Assembly: GCA_029289325.1 (NCBI GenBank)
Contig: JARFTV010000008.1
Span: 51,634 to 105,461, forward strand
Reading direction: 5' to 3'
DNA length: 53,828 nt
Source: Alphaproteobacteria bacterium
GTDB taxonomy: Bacteria; Pseudomonadota; Alphaproteobacteria; Rhodobacterales; Rhodobacteraceae
A model generated the notes under the pieces. The model saw only the letters and a list, made by a program, of their open reading frames with translations. It ran no database searches and was not told where the DNA came from. Both the position numbers and the translations under genes were made by a program. Of the stretch, positions 1 through 8,895 are shown in pieces. Position 1 is the first letter of the stretch; every line of letters starts with the position of its first letter.

Positions 1-306
1 CTGCAGCCGCTTGGAAATGTCGGGGGCGGCGTTGATCAGCGCGGTCAGCTGGTTGACCAGCGACGGGATCACGGCCAGGACCAGAAGGACCACAAGGACA
101 AGGGCCACCAGCGAGATCAGCGTGGTCGCGGCGACGCGGGACATCCCCATCCGCTCCAGCCGGTCGGCAACGGGGTCGAGGAAATAGGCGATGGCGCCGC
201 CGACGAGGAAGGGCAGAAGCACGTTGCCAAGGAACCAGAACAGCACCAGGAACAGCACCGCGGCGATGCCCCAGTAGCGTAGCTGGTCTTTGATCGGCAG
301 GGCCAT
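1..306 (-). CDS. AI-2E family transporter (PerM/YdiK-like), N-terminal part
   Basis: Inner-membrane permease of the AI-2E exporter/PerM superfamily; its substrate cannot be told from sequence. Only the first 102 residues lie in the window and no stop codon is reached. The visible part opens MALPIKDQLRYWG, followed by hydrophobic stretches at about residues 12-43 and 60-80. The pattern LPFLVGGAIAYFLDPVADRLER is typical of the family's first helices, where a Pro/Gly-rich membrane hairpin leads into a D-P-x-x-x-x-L-E motif. The ATG at 304-306 begins this segment. A gene reads divergently at 589. Family assignment is good; function is open. Confidence 0.82.
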   Translation of the reverse strand, partial: MALPIKDQLRYWGIAAVLFLVLFWFLGNVLLPFLVGGAIAYFLDPVADRLERMGMSRVAATTLISLVALVLVVLLVLAVIPSLVNQLTALINAAPDISKRLQ

Positions 307-588
307 CCGGGCGTCCTTTGCTTGAAGCCCCACATATCGCGCCTGCCGCAGCCTCGTGCAAGGGGATGGAGTCCGGGGGGAATTCGTCGTCGAGGGGGCG
401 GTGGAGTCGCAGGGATGCGTAGGTCAGCAAGACGGCGGCGGTTGCATCCGGCGGCTGGTCTGCTTTGATCCGGAACAGGGCGGGCGAATCCTCGGATACG
501 CCCCAGGGTGACTTGGCCGAAAGGGGCATGAAGTGGTTGCGAACTTGCGTTTGACCCCGGCCGCGCCGATGCCCGGCCACGGGCGCAG

Positions 589-1104
589 ATGAGCGCCCAG
601 CCCGATATCCGCAGCGCCGGGCGCCGCCAGACCGCGGCGCTTTCGGTCTTTCTGGTGGTGCAGACACTGGGCACGGTGTTCTTCGTCGGCGACGTGATCG
701 GCGATCTGCGCGAGGATCCGACCTCGATCCATTTCATCTTCGAGGCAGTGGTCACGGCGGCGCTGCTGCTGGGCATCCTGTTCGGCGCTTTTGCGCTGCG
801 CCGGACGGTCGAGCTTCTGCGGGCGCAGGACCAGGCGCTGGCGGTGGCGCGCGGGGCGCTGTCGGATGTGATCGACCGTCAGTTCCGGGCCTGGGCGCTG
901 ACTCCGGCCGAGCGGGACGTGGCGTTCCTGGCGCTGAAGGGGCTGGGTGTGGCCGAGATCGCCGAGCTGCGCGGCGCGGCGCAGGGGACGGTACGGGCGC
1001 AGCTGACGCGGATCTATGCGAAGGCCGGAGTTTCGGGCCGGGCGCAGTTCGCGGCCTTCTTCGTCGAGGACCTTCTCGGTCAAGGCGTGCAGGCAGCGGG
1101 CTGA
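589..1104 (+). CDS. Membrane-anchored LuxR-type HTH regulator
   Basis: Predicted transcription factor of 171 aa held in the inner membrane. Two hydrophobic helices (about 16-38 and 50-71) are followed by a short amphipathic linker (72-100) and a C-terminal winged/LuxR-type helix-turn-helix (about 102-160). In the HTH, LTPAERDVAFLALKGLGVAEIAEL matches the first two helices, GTVRAQLTRIYAKAGV the recognition helix, and GRAQFAAFFVEDL the last. No receiver or ligand domain is present, so the signal is probably sensed by the membrane part or by a partner; this is inference. It stands alone, divergent from the permease gene and convergent with the hemolysin III gene. Targets are unknown. Confidence 0.78.
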   Translation: MSAQPDIRSAGRRQTAALSVFLVVQTLGTVFFVGDVIGDLREDPTSIHFIFEAVVTAALLLGILFGAFALRRTVELLRAQDQALAVARGALSDVIDRQFRAWALTPAERDVAFLALKGLGVAEIAELRGAAQGTVRAQLTRIYAKAGVSGRAQFAAFFVEDLLGQGVQAAG

Positions 1105-1130
1105 GTGCGGGCGGAGGGCTGGCTGCGGGC

Positions 1131-1154
1131 GGTGGGCGGATCGCCCACCCTACG
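1131..1154. terminator. Hairpin between convergent genes, carrying the GGTGGGCG/CGCCCACC repeat
   Basis: GGTGGGCG (1131-1138) and CGCCCACC (1142-1149) form an 8-bp stem with a 3-nt loop between the stop of the LuxR-type gene and the stop of the convergent hemolysin III gene. The right arm runs on into CCTACG, identical to one arm of the 30-bp palindrome at 30061. It probably works as a bidirectional terminator and belongs to a dispersed palindrome family. There is no clear U-run. Confidence 0.55.
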
Positions 1155-1155
1155 G

Positions 1156-1839
1156 TCAGGTCAGCGCCACGGCGACCGCCGCGAAATGCATCCCCGCCGC
1201 CACCGCGACGAAGCCGTGCCAGATGGCGTTCTGGAACCGCAGGTGTTCCCAGACATAGAACCCGACCCCCGCGACATAGGTCAGGCCGCCAGCCACCAGA
1301 AGCCAGAGCGAGACCGAGGGCAGGGCCGCCGTCACCGGGCCGATGGCAATCACGCCGACCCAGCCCAGCAGGATATAGGCCAGGATCGCCAGCCGGTCAT
1401 AGCGCCCCGGCAGGACCACCTTCACCAGGATCCCCAGCGCCGCCCCGGTCCAGACCACCGCGCCCAGCACCCAGGGCCAGGTACCATCGAGATGCGGGAT
1501 CACCGCCGTATAGGTCCCCGCGATCATCACATAGATCATCGAATGGTCGAACCGCCGCAGCAGCCATTTCAGCGCCGAGGGCGGCGTCATGTTGTAGGCC
1601 AGCGAAAAGCCCCACATCAGGAAGAACCCGGCCGCATAGACCGCCAGCGCCGCGAAAGTGCCGATCCCGGCGGTCTGAAGCGCGTGGAACAGGAGGATCG
1701 GAAAGGCGATCACCCCGGCGAGAAGCGCCAGGGCGTGGACGATGCCATCGGCAAGCAGCTCGTGCAGCGAAAGCTCGCGCTTCTTCAGACGGTGGTGTTC
1801 GGGCGGAAGGGTCATGGCGTCAGCCTGGGCGGAAAGCAT
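1156..1839 (-). CDS. Hemolysin III / PAQR family membrane protein
   Basis: Seven-helix inner-membrane protein of 227 aa in the PAQR/hemolysin III family (YqfA/TrhA-like), linked in other bacteria to membrane-lipid homeostasis. Family hallmarks are visible: an early membrane helix with D-x-x-V-H-A-L (about 31-37), LLRRFDHSMIYVMIAGTYT (about 93-111) with the conserved Asp-His pair, and a C-terminal H-x9-H pattern in the last helix (WHGFVAVAAGMHF). These His/Asp residues form the presumed metal site. The start at 1839 is used, but an in-frame ATG eight codons later is equally plausible. The gene is monocistronic and faces the LuxR-type gene. 'Hemolysin' is a historical label. Confidence 0.85.
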   Translation of the reverse strand: MLSAQADAMTLPPEHHRLKKRELSLHELLADGIVHALALLAGVIAFPILLFHALQTAGIGTFAALAVYAAGFFLMWGFSLAYNMTPPSALKWLLRRFDHSMIYVMIAGTYTAVIPHLDGTWPWVLGAVVWTGAALGILVKVVLPGRYDRLAILAYILLGWVGVIAIGPVTAALPSVSLWLLVAGGLTYVAGVGFYVWEHLRFQNAIWHGFVAVAAGMHFAAVAVALT

Positions 1840-1904
1840 TTCCGATAGATGACCGCTCCCGCGTTCTGGTCAAGCCAACTTCCCGCGACCTGCCGCTGCG
1901 TCAT

Positions 1905-2894
1905 CTAGATCCGCTGCGGCAGCTCGGGCTTGTTCTGCACCACCTCCTCGATCGCGGCCATCACCTCGGGCGTAAGCTTGGCCTTGTGGTCGAGCGCGCC
2001 GAGGTTGTCGTGCAGCTGTTCCAGCCGAGAGGCCCCTAGGATCACGGTCGAAACCCGCGGATTCGAGAGGCACCACAGCAGCGCCATGTGGTGGATCGGC
2101 AGGCCGGCATCCGCGGCGATCTTCGCCAGCGCCTTGACCTGCGGGATGCGGCGGGCGCCCTTCGGCCCCTCGACGATCTCGCGCAGCCATTCATAGCCCG
2201 GCAGCGCGGCGCGACTGTCCTGCGGGACGCCCTCGTTGTACTTGCCGGTCAAGAGGCCCGAGGCCAGCGGCGACCAGATGGTCGTGCCAAGGCCGTAGGT
2301 ATCATAGACCGGCAGATAGTCGCGTTCGACCTTGTCGCGTTCGAAAAGGTTGTACTGCGGTTGTTCCATCGTGGGCGGGGTCAGCCCGTCGCGGCGGGCG
2401 ACCAGATGTGCCTCGGTGAGCTGCTGGCCGGACCATTCGGACGTTCCCCAGTAGATCACCTTGCCCTGCAGGATCAGGTTGTGCATCGCCCGCACCGTTT
2501 CCTCGATGGGCGTATCGATGTCGGGGCGGTGGCAGAAGTAGAGGTCAAGGTGATCGACCCGCAGCCGCTTCAGCGCGGCGTGGCAGGCCTCGGTCACATG
2601 CTTGGCGGACAGGCCGCGCTGGGTGGGCTTGTCGCCGCCCCAATAGACCTTGGACGAGACGATATAGCTGTCGCGGCTCCAGCCCAGTTCCTGGATCGCC
2701 TGGCCCATCACCCGCTCGGAGGCACCGGCCTCATAGCCCTCGGCATTGTCGAAGAAGTTGATCCCGGCGTCATAGGCGGCGGTCAGCAGCTCTTTCGCGG
2801 GGCCGAGGTCCACCTGGTTTGCGAAGGTGACCCAGGAGCCGAAGGAGAATTCGCTGACCTTCAGCCCCGATTTGCCCAGACGACGGTATTCCAT
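1905..2894 (-). CDS. Aldo/keto reductase (Kv-beta/YghZ-like)
   Basis: NADPH-dependent oxidoreductase of 329 aa with an (alpha/beta)8 barrel, closest in pattern to the K+-channel beta-subunit/YghZ branch of aldo/keto reductases. The catalytic tetrad is readable: D49 and Y54 in FFDNAEGYE, K82 in VSSKVYWGG, and H122 in LYFCHRPD. The C-terminal cofactor loop VILGASRLEQLHDNL is present. Full length with an ATG start; CACCATGG-type sequence and a purine-rich GGAGGGC lie just upstream. In E. coli YghZ detoxifies methylglyoxal; the substrate here is not known. It stands alone between the hemolysin III gene and the SRPBCC gene. Confidence 0.9.
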   Translation of the reverse strand: MEYRRLGKSGLKVSEFSFGSWVTFANQVDLGPAKELLTAAYDAGINFFDNAEGYEAGASERVMGQAIQELGWSRDSYIVSSKVYWGGDKPTQRGLSAKHVTEACHAALKRLRVDHLDLYFCHRPDIDTPIEETVRAMHNLILQGKVIYWGTSEWSGQQLTEAHLVARRDGLTPPTMEQPQYNLFERDKVERDYLPVYDTYGLGTTIWSPLASGLLTGKYNEGVPQDSRAALPGYEWLREIVEGPKGARRIPQVKALAKIAADAGLPIHHMALLWCLSNPRVSTVILGASRLEQLHDNLGALDHKAKLTPEVMAAIEEVVQNKPELPQRI

Positions 2895-2955
2895 GGTGCC
2901 CTCCTTGGTTGATACGGCGCAGGGTCAACTCCTGAGAGCGCATGTTGGTGCCCGG

Positions 2956-3432
2956 TCAGGTCAAGGGGAGTCCTTCCAGGCGGGCGTAGACTTCGTCCAT
3001 GCCGTCGGTCATGCCCGTGGCAATCGCCGTCTCGCGCGCCGCGGCGTCGGCGTAACTCATCACCATCGTAAGGCGCGTGCCCGCCCCCTCTGCCGTGAGA
3101 TCCGTGGTGATGGTGGCGGCCATCTGCTTGTCGCCGTTGAAGTATTCCACATGCGTCATGTGGTGCGGGGGCCGGACCGCCAGCACGGGGCCCGAGAAGA
3201 AGAAGCCATTGCCATCCGGCCCGGCCCATTCGAAATGGAAGCTGCCCCCGTCGCGCGGGTCAATCTCGCAGCGGGTCATCGGGAAATCGGCAACCGCCAT
3301 CCACTGCCGGATCAGCGCCGGTTCGGTCAGCGCCCGCCAGACCTTGGCCGGGGGATGCGAGAAGTCGCGGCGGACGATGACATCGGTGTCGCCGTCCAGG
3401 ATGATCTGGACGTTGGAGAGATCAAGGCTCAT
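2956..3432 (-). CDS. SRPBCC (AHSA1/START-like) domain protein
   Basis: Small ligand-binding-fold protein of 158 aa in the Aha1-C/SRPBCC group. The family signature is clear: VRRDFSHPPAKVWRALTEPALIRQW near the N-terminus, then F-H-F-E-W-A-G and LTMVMSYADAAARE. The start is set at the ATG at 3430-3432 (MSLDLSNVQ), because further upstream the frame only runs through the arsR gene. The start overlaps the 3' end of arsR by 11 bp, so the two are translationally coupled. ArsR-SRPBCC pairs are common in alphaproteobacteria; their ligand is unknown. Confidence 0.87.
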   Translation of the reverse strand: MSLDLSNVQIILDGDTDVIVRRDFSHPPAKVWRALTEPALIRQWMAVADFPMTRCEIDPRDGGSFHFEWAGPDGNGFFFSGPVLAVRPPHHMTHVEYFNGDKQMAATITTDLTAEGAGTRLTMVMSYADAAARETAIATGMTDGMDEVYARLEGLPLT

Positions 3433-3784
3433 GCGCTGGTCCTTTCGGGTCAGAGGGTTCGGGCAGCGCATCCAGCAGGCTGTCAAGGCGCTGGAACTGC
3501 GCTTCCCACAGGGCGCGATACTGGCCCAGCCAGTCCCACAAGGCGGCAACCGCCTGCGGCTTCAGGCGCCGGGGGCGTGAGGTGCCGTCGATACGGGTTT
3601 CGATGAGACCCGCTTCCTCCAGCACCTTCAGGTGGCGGCTGATCGCAGGCTGGCTGATCGCGAAGGGGCGGGCGAGGTCTTGCACGGTCGCCTCTCCGTC
3701 CGCGAGCCGGGCAATGATCGCCCGGCGCGTCGGGTCGGCGAGAGCGGCGAAGGAAAGGTCGAGGGCGGTCATCGCGGGATCCAA
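3422..3784 (-). CDS. ArsR-family winged-helix repressor
   Basis: DNA-binding regulator of 120 aa. The ArsR core spans about residues 5-75: LADPTRRAIIARLADGEATVQDLARPF, then the recognition helix ISQPAISRHLKVLEEAGLI, then the wing TRIDGTSRPRRL. No CxC metal site is visible, which fits the metal-independent subgroup paired with SRPBCC proteins. That subgroup carries the C-terminal W-x-x-Q-F-x-R-L-D-x-L-L tail seen here. First gene of a two-gene operon with the SRPBCC gene. The AT-rich stretch just upstream (3785-3835) is the likely self-regulated promoter. Confidence 0.88.
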   Translation of the reverse strand: MDPAMTALDLSFAALADPTRRAIIARLADGEATVQDLARPFAISQPAISRHLKVLEEAGLIETRIDGTSRPRRLKPQAVAALWDWLGQYRALWEAQFQRLDSLLDALPEPSDPKGPAHEP

Positions 3785-3835
3785 TATGTAACGAATCCTT
3801 TATATAACGTAACTGTTAATAAATCTACCCATGCT
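3785..3835 (-). promoter_or_regulatory. AT-rich promoter/operator of the arsR-SRPBCC operon
   Basis: A 50-bp AT-rich island in an otherwise GC-rich region. Read on the minus strand it holds two GTTAC half-sites and a TATATAA-like -10 region between them, about 15-25 bp from the arsR ATG. Self-regulation by the adjacent ArsR protein is inferred from family behaviour. Confidence 0.5.
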
Positions 3836-3846
3836 GGAAACGAAAA

Positions 3847-3870
3847 GGGCCGCAGCGGCGGCTGCGGCCC
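3847..3870 (-). terminator. Rho-independent terminator of proS
   Basis: GGGCCGCAGC (3847-3856) and GCTGCGGCCC (3861-3870) make a perfect 10-bp stem with a 4-nt loop. On the minus strand the hairpin is followed by TTTTCGTTT. It lies 24 bp after the proS stop and separates proS from arsR. Confidence 0.85.
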
Positions 3871-3893
3871 GATTTCGGTCAATGTGGCGCGGT

Positions 3894-5231
3894 TCAACGC
3901 CCGGCGTAGATCTGGGCGATCCGGTCCACGGCGGCCTCGGGCGAGACCTCCTCGCTTTCGCCGGTCCGGCGGCTGGTCAGTTCGACCACTCCGTTCGCCA
4001 GGCCACGCGGGCCGACGGTGATCCGCCAGGGCAGGCCGATCAGGTCCATCGTGGCGAATTTCGCCCCGGCGCGTTCGTCGCGGTCGTCATACAGCGCGTC
4101 GAGCCCCTTGGCGGCCAGCGCCTTGTAGAGCCCCTCGCAGGCCGCATCGGCGGCGCCGTCACCCTGTTTCAGGTTCACGATCCCCACCGGGAAGGGCGTG
4201 ACGCCCTCGGGCCAGATGATCCCCTTGTCGTCATGGCTGGCCTCGATGATCGCGCCCAGCAGACGGCTGACGCCGATCCCGTGCGACCCCATCTCGACCG
4301 GGACCTTGGTCCCCTCCTTGGTCACGACCTCGGCCCCCATCGCCTGGGAATACTTGGTCCCGAAGTAGAAGATCTGCCCGACCTCGATCCCGCGGCCGAC
4401 CTTGCGGTGGGCCTCGGGCACCTGGTTGAACACCGCCTCGTCATGGGTCTCGTCGGTGCGGGCGTAAAGGGTGGTGAACTCCTCGCAGACCTTCGCCACC
4501 TGGTCGCGGTCGTCATAGTCGATGTCGCGGCTCCCGAGTTTCAGCCCGGTCACGCGGTCGTCGTAGAAAACCTCGGACTCGCCCGTCTGGGCCAGCACCA
4601 GGAATTCGTGCGTGTTGTCGCCGCCGATGGGACCACTGGCCGCGCGCATCGGGATCGCCGTCAGGCCCATGCGCTCATAGGTGCGCAGATAGCTGACCAT
4701 GTGGCGGTTGTAGGCGTGCAGCGCGCTCTCGCGGTCGACGTCGAAGTTGTAACCGTCCTTCATCAGGAACTCGCGCCCCCGCATGACGCCGAACCGCGGA
4801 CGCATCTCGTCGCGGAACTTCCACTGGATGTGGTACAGCGTCAGCGGCAGGTCCTTGTAGCTGTTCACATGGCTGCGGAAGATGTCGGTGATCATCTCCT
4901 CATTCGTCGGGCCATACAGCATGTCGCGGTCCTGACGATCCTTGATCCGCAGCATCTCCTGCCCATAGTCGTCATAGCGGCCGCTTTCGCGCCAGAGGTC
5001 GGCGGGCTGGAGCGTGGGCATCAGCAGTGGGATATGCCCGGCGCGGATCTGCTCCTGATGCACGATCTCCTCGATCCGGCGCAGGACCCGGAAGCCGAGC
5101 GGCAGCCAGGAATAGATCCCCGCGGCCTGCTGCTTGATCATGCCGGCGCGCAGCATGTAGCGGTGCGAGACGATCTGCGCCTCGGCGGGGTTTTCCTTGA
5201 GGACGGGCAGGAAGTAGCGGGAAAGACGCAT
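3894..5231 (-). CDS. proS: Prolyl-tRNA synthetase, short alphaproteobacterial type
   Basis: Class II aminoacyl-tRNA synthetase of 445 aa that charges tRNA-Pro with proline in the cytosol. Motif 1 lies in [20 protein letters not shown] (about 38-57). Motif 2 lies in [27 protein letters not shown] (about 133-160). Motif 3 lies in [15 protein letters not shown] (about 317-331). The C-terminal anticodon-binding domain includes [20 protein letters not shown]. The bacterial editing (INS) domain between motifs 2 and 3 is reduced, which explains the 445-aa length against about 570 in E. coli and is normal for alphaproteobacteria. The gene has its own terminator. Confidence 0.96.
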   Translation of the reverse strand: MRLSRYFLPVLKENPAEAQIVSHRYMLRAGMIKQQAAGIYSWLPLGFRVLRRIEEIVHQEQIRAGHIPLLMPTLQPADLWRESGRYDDYGQEMLRIKDRQDRDMLYGPTNEEMITDIFRSHVNSYKDLPLTLYHIQWKFRDEMRPRFGVMRGREFLMKDGYNFDVDRESALHAYNRHMVSYLRTYERMGLTAIPMRAASGPIGGDNTHEFLVLAQTGESEVFYDDRVTGLKLGSRDIDYDDRDQVAKVCEEFTTLYARTDETHDEAVFNQVPEAHRKVGRGIEVGQIFYFGTKYSQAMGAEVVTKEGTKVPVEMGSHGIGVSRLLGAIIEASHDDKGIIWPEGVTPFPVGIVNLKQGDGAADAACEGLYKALAAKGLDALYDDRDERAGAKFATMDLIGLPWRITVGPRGLANGVVELTSRRTGESEEVSPEAAVDRIAQIYAGR

Positions 5232-5297
5232 GGCGGGCCTTTGGCTTTAGGGACCCCGGTTTCCTAACGGCTTCGGGGCCACGTCGCAAGGCGGGGG

Positions 5298-6266
5298 TCA
5301 GGGGGCATCCATCTCGACCACGATATTGCCGGGCTTGTGGAAGCTCTCCGCCAGTTCGTGCGCCTGCACCAGACTGGCGAAGGGCAGGACGGGGCCAAGG
5401 GCGGGCGTGTAGCCGCCCGCCCTGTGCAGGTCCAGAAGCCGACGCATCGCTGGCAGGTCGTCGCGGTTGGTCCCGGTCAGGATGCGCCGTCCGTCGCGCT
5501 TGGGGCGGAGGGCGGCGCCCAGCATCTGGGACAGATCGGCGGTGACCAGGACCAGCCGCCCGCCGGGCGCGAGGAGCGGCCGCGCGCCCGGCCAGCCAAG
5601 CTGGCCCATCACGTCAAGGATCACGTCGAACGGGCCAGGCGGCGGCGGGTCGCGGTAGTCGCTGACCGCCTCGGCCCCAAGCTGGCGGGCGAGCGGATGG
5701 TTCGCGGGCGAAGCGGTGGCGGTGACATGCGCCCCAAGGTGGCGGCCGATCTGCACCGCGGCGCTGCCAACCGCCCCGGTGGCCCCGGCGACGAAGAGGC
5801 GTTCGCCGGGCTGCAGGCGGACGCGGTCGATCAGGAACTCCGCCGCGGTGAGGCCGCCGAAGAAGAACGCCGCGCCAGTGCGGAAATCCAGGCTCTCGGG
5901 CAGGGGCAAGACGGTGCCATTGGCCGGGATCGTCAGATAATCCCGGTGCGCGCCGCCGCGGAAGCCCTTGAGGCCGAACACCTTTTGCCCCTCGGCAAAG
6001 CCGGTTGCGTCGGGGCCGAGGGCGGCGACTTCCCCGGCGAAGGCAAAGCCGGGCGCGATGCGGGGGCGGGCAAGGCCGAGCGCAAGCCGCATCATCAGCC
6101 CCAGCCCGCGCGGGACCTTCCCGGACCGCATCCTTGCATCTCCGGCGGTGACAGGGGCGGCGCGGACGCGGACCAGAAGCTCGCCCCGCGCCGGAGTGGG
6201 GATCGGCTCGTCGCGGAACGCGATGGTCGATGGCGGGCCATAGGCGGTGTAAAGGGCGGCTTTCAT
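5298..6266 (-). CDS. Zinc-free MDR family NAD(P)-dependent oxidoreductase
   Basis: Medium-chain dehydrogenase/reductase of 322 aa in the quinone-oxidoreductase/enoyl-reductase-like branch. The GroES-like catalytic domain is N-terminal (ELLVRVRAAPVTAGDARMRSG, about 29-49). The Rossmann fold follows, with the nucleotide loop VAGATGAVGSAAVQIGRHLGA (about 159-179). The structural and catalytic zinc cysteines of alcohol dehydrogenases are absent, so NAD(P)H-dependent reduction of an activated double bond or quinone is likely. The exact substrate cannot be read. It lies on the proS strand about 66 bp upstream of proS, with no sign of cotranscription. Confidence 0.83.
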   Translation of the reverse strand: MKAALYTAYGPPSTIAFRDEPIPTPARGELLVRVRAAPVTAGDARMRSGKVPRGLGLMMRLALGLARPRIAPGFAFAGEVAALGPDATGFAEGQKVFGLKGFRGGAHRDYLTIPANGTVLPLPESLDFRTGAAFFFGGLTAAEFLIDRVRLQPGERLFVAGATGAVGSAAVQIGRHLGAHVTATASPANHPLARQLGAEAVSDYRDPPPPGPFDVILDVMGQLGWPGARPLLAPGGRLVLVTADLSQMLGAALRPKRDGRRILTGTNRDDLPAMRRLLDLHRAGGYTPALGPVLPFASLVQAHELAESFHKPGNIVVEMDAP

Positions 6267-6393
6267 CAGGGCCTCCTAGGGAAAGGCGCAAGGCTAGGGC
6301 AGCGGCGACAGCGGGTCAAAGCCGGTTTCCCATACCGCGTTGACCGCCGTGCCACCTCTGCCTAGCGTGGCGCCGGGCAACGGGAGACGCGCG

Positions 6394-7044
6394 ATGGCAA
6401 AGGCACTGGTGACCTGGGGCGGTTGGGAGGGGCACGAGCCGGACAAGGTGGCCGCCCTTTTTGCCGGATGGCTGGAAGGGGCGGGGATGGAGGTCGAGGT
6501 GACCGACACGCTCGCCTGTTTCGATGATCCGGCACGGCTGGCGGACCTCAGCCTGATCGTCCCGGTCTGGACCATGTCGAAGATCGGCAAGGAACAGGCG
6601 CAGAACGCCTGCGCGGCGGTGGCCGCTGGCGCGGGGCTGGCGGGCTGTCACGGCGGCATGTGCGACGCCTTCCGCGAGAATGTGGACTGGCAGTTCATGA
6701 CCGGCGCGCAATGGGTCGCGCATCCGGGGAACGACGGAGTGGAATATGGAGTGCGGATGGTCTCGGACGACCCGCTTGTCACGGGCGTGGGGAATTTCAC
6801 GGTGAAGACCGAACAATATTACCTGCACGTCGATCCTGCGGTGAAGGTCCACGCCGTCTGCGACTTCCCGCTGGTCGAGGGGCCGCATTCCCCGAACGGG
6901 CCGGTGGCGATGCCGGTGGTCTTCACCAAACGCTGGGGCGAGGGGCGCGTCTACTACAACGCGCTTGGCCACCAGAAGAACGTCATCGACCAGGGTCCTG
7001 CGGCTGAACTGATGCGGCGCGGGCTGATCTGGGCGGCGCGCTGA
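6394..7044 (+). CDS. ThuA-domain (trehalose-utilisation-like) protein
   Basis: Cytosolic protein of 216 aa with a class I glutamine-amidotransferase-like ThuA fold. It starts MAKALVTWGGWEGHEP and has the family pattern of a long segment ending GLAGCHGGMCDAF, then VGNFTVKTEQYYLHVDP, and the closing WGEGRVYYNALGHQKNVID. The start at 6394 is chosen over an upstream ATG because GGGAGA sits 7 bp in front and homology-like sequence begins here. A second, more distant ThuA protein lies at 16413. The reaction is not established beyond keto-sugar handling inferred for the family. Confidence 0.82.
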   Translation: MAKALVTWGGWEGHEPDKVAALFAGWLEGAGMEVEVTDTLACFDDPARLADLSLIVPVWTMSKIGKEQAQNACAAVAAGAGLAGCHGGMCDAFRENVDWQFMTGAQWVAHPGNDGVEYGVRMVSDDPLVTGVGNFTVKTEQYYLHVDPAVKVHAVCDFPLVEGPHSPNGPVAMPVVFTKRWGEGRVYYNALGHQKNVIDQGPAAELMRRGLIWAAR

Positions 7045-7048
7045 GGCT

Positions 7049-7070
7049 GGGTGCGTGCAGGCACGCACCC
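7049..7070. terminator. Bidirectional hairpin between the ThuA-domain gene and glmS
   Basis: GGGTGCGTG (7049-7057) and CACGCACCC (7062-7070) form a perfect 9-bp stem with a CAGG loop. It sits in the 33-bp gap between the stops of two convergent genes. No long U-run is present, so its strength as an intrinsic terminator is uncertain. Confidence 0.65.
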
Positions 7071-7077
7071 GACATTC

Positions 7078-8895
7078 TCACTCCACGGTCACCGATTTCG
7101 CCAGGTTCCGCGGCTGGTCCACATCCGTCCCCTTGGCGATCGCCGTGTGATAGGCCAGAAGCTGCGCCGGGACCGCGTAAAGGATCGCCGCCCAGATCGG
7201 ATCGACCGCGGGCAGCGTCAGCGTCTTCCAGGTGCCGGACCCTGCGGCCTCCACCCCCTCGGCGTCGGACAGGAGCAGCACCTTGCCGTTCCGGGCCATC
7301 ACCTCCTGCATGTTCGACACCGTCTTGTCGAAAAGCCCGTCCTTCGGCGCCAGAACGATCACCGGGACCGAGGCGTCGATCAGCGCGATCGGCCCGTGCT
7401 TCAGCTCGCCCGAGGCATAACCTTCGGCGTGGATGTAGCTGATTTCCTTCAGCTTCAGCGCCCCTTCCAGCGCCAGCGGGAACATCGCCCCGCGGCCCAG
7501 GAACAGGATGTCCTGCGCCGTGGCCAGCTCTTCGGCCACCTTGGCGACCGCATCCGACAGCCCAAGGGCGGCGTTCATCAGCCCCGGCAGCGCCCGCAGG
7601 CTGTCCAGCCGCGCCGCCAGCCCGGACGCATCGATCCGCCCCCGGTCGACGCCTGCCTTCAGCGCCATCAGCGCCAGCACCGCAAGCTGGCAGGTGAAAG
7701 CCTTGGTCGAGGCGACGCCCACCTCTACCCCCGCCAGGATCGGCAGCGCCAGATCCGCCTCGCGCGCGATGGAGGACGTGGGCACGTTCACCACCGCCAC
7801 CACCTGCGCCACCTTCTCCTTGACATGACGCAGCGCGGCCAGCGTGTCCGCTGTTTCGCCCGACTGGCTGACGAAAACCGCCATCGAGGCGGGCGACAAC
7901 ACCGGCTCGCGGTAGCGGAACTCGCTCGCGATATCGATGTCGGCCGGCAGGCCGGCGATCTGCTCGAACCAGTATTTCGCGACGTGGCAGGCATAAGAGG
8001 CCGTGCCGCAGGCCACCAGCGTCACCCGGTCAACCCCTTGAAAATCCAGCCCCTCCGGCAGGGCGAGCTTGCCGTCGACCGTGGCATAGCGCGTCAGCGC
8101 ATTGGCGATGACCACCGGCTGTTCGGCGATCTCCTTGGCCATGAAATGCTTGTAGCCCGCCTTCTCGATCCGCGTCGCGTCCAGCTGGATACGGGTTTCG
8201 GCCCGGTTGGCGCGGCGGTTCTGGGCGTCATGGATCTCGGCCCCGGCGCGGGTGATCACCGCCCAGTCGCCTTCTTCCAGATAGGTGATCCGGTCGGTCA
8301 TCGGGGCAAGCGCGATCGCGTCCGAGCCCACGAACATCTCGCCCTTGCCCCAGCCGATGGCGAGGGGAGAGCCCTTGCGGGCGGCGATCATCAGATCGTC
8401 GTGACCTTCGAACAGGAAACACAGCGCGAAGGCACCCTGAAGTCGGCCCAGCGTCTCGCGCGCGGCCTCGACCGGCGTGGCGCCGCGGTCCATCGCGCGC
8501 TTGACCAGAAGGACGACCGTTTCGGTGTCCGTCTCGGATTCAGGCAGGTAGCCATCCGCTGCCAGTTCGGCGCGCAGCTCGCGGAAATTCTCGATGATCC
8601 CGTTATGCACCACGGCGATCCCGCCCGCACGATGCGGATGGGCATTCGCCACCGTCGCCGCGCCATGGGTGGCCCAGCGGGTGTGGCCGATCCCCGCCTT
8701 GCCCGCGAGGGGGTCATGCACAAGAAGGTCCGAGAGGTTCACCAGCTTGCCGACCGCACGGCGGCGGTCCAGCTTGCCCGCGTTGACCGTGGCGATGCCC
8801 GCGCTGTCATAGCCGCGATATTCCAGCCGTTTCAGGGCCTCGACCAGCAGCGGGGCGGCCTCATGGTTGCCCAGGACCCCTACAATACCACACAT
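7078..8895 (-). CDS. glmS: Glutamine-fructose-6-phosphate aminotransferase
   Basis: Makes glucosamine-6-phosphate from fructose-6-phosphate and glutamine, the first committed step to UDP-GlcNAc. Full length at 605 aa. It starts MCGIVGVLGN with the N-terminal nucleophile Cys2. The glutaminase domain occupies about 1-235 (GIGHTRWATHG, VHNGIIENF). Two SIS isomerase domains follow, with VACGTASYACHVAKYW, FVSQSGETADTLAALR and the C-terminal RNLAKSVTVE. The start codon overlaps the glmU stop in TAATG, so glmU and glmS are translationally coupled. No upstream glmS-type ribozyme is possible with that overlap. Confidence 0.97.
   Translation of the reverse strand: MCGIVGVLGNHEAAPLLVEALKRLEYRGYDSAGIATVNAGKLDRRRAVGKLVNLSDLLVHDPLAGKAGIGHTRWATHGAATVANAHPHRAGGIAVVHNGIIENFRELRAELAADGYLPESETDTETVVLLVKRAMDRGATPVEAARETLGRLQGAFALCFLFEGHDDLMIAARKGSPLAIGWGKGEMFVGSDAIALAPMTDRITYLEEGDWAVITRAGAEIHDAQNRRANRAETRIQLDATRIEKAGYKHFMAKEIAEQPVVIANALTRYATVDGKLALPEGLDFQGVDRVTLVACGTASYACHVAKYWFEQIAGLPADIDIASEFRYREPVLSPASMAVFVSQSGETADTLAALRHVKEKVAQVVAVVNVPTSSIAREADLALPILAGVEVGVASTKAFTCQLAVLALMALKAGVDRGRIDASGLAARLDSLRALPGLMNAALGLSDAVAKVAEELATAQDILFLGRGAMFPLALEGALKLKEISYIHAEGYASGELKHGPIALIDASVPVIVLAPKDGLFDKTVSNMQEVMARNGKVLLLSDAEGVEAAGSGTWKTLTLPAVDPIWAAILYAVPAQLLAYHTAIAKGTDVDQPRNLAKSVTVE

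Noticed and set aside
3831-5267. Long antisense frame (478 codons) opposite proS
   Set aside because: GC-rich DNA gives long open frames on both strands. The sense frame is a textbook prolyl-tRNA synthetase and the antisense product matches nothing.
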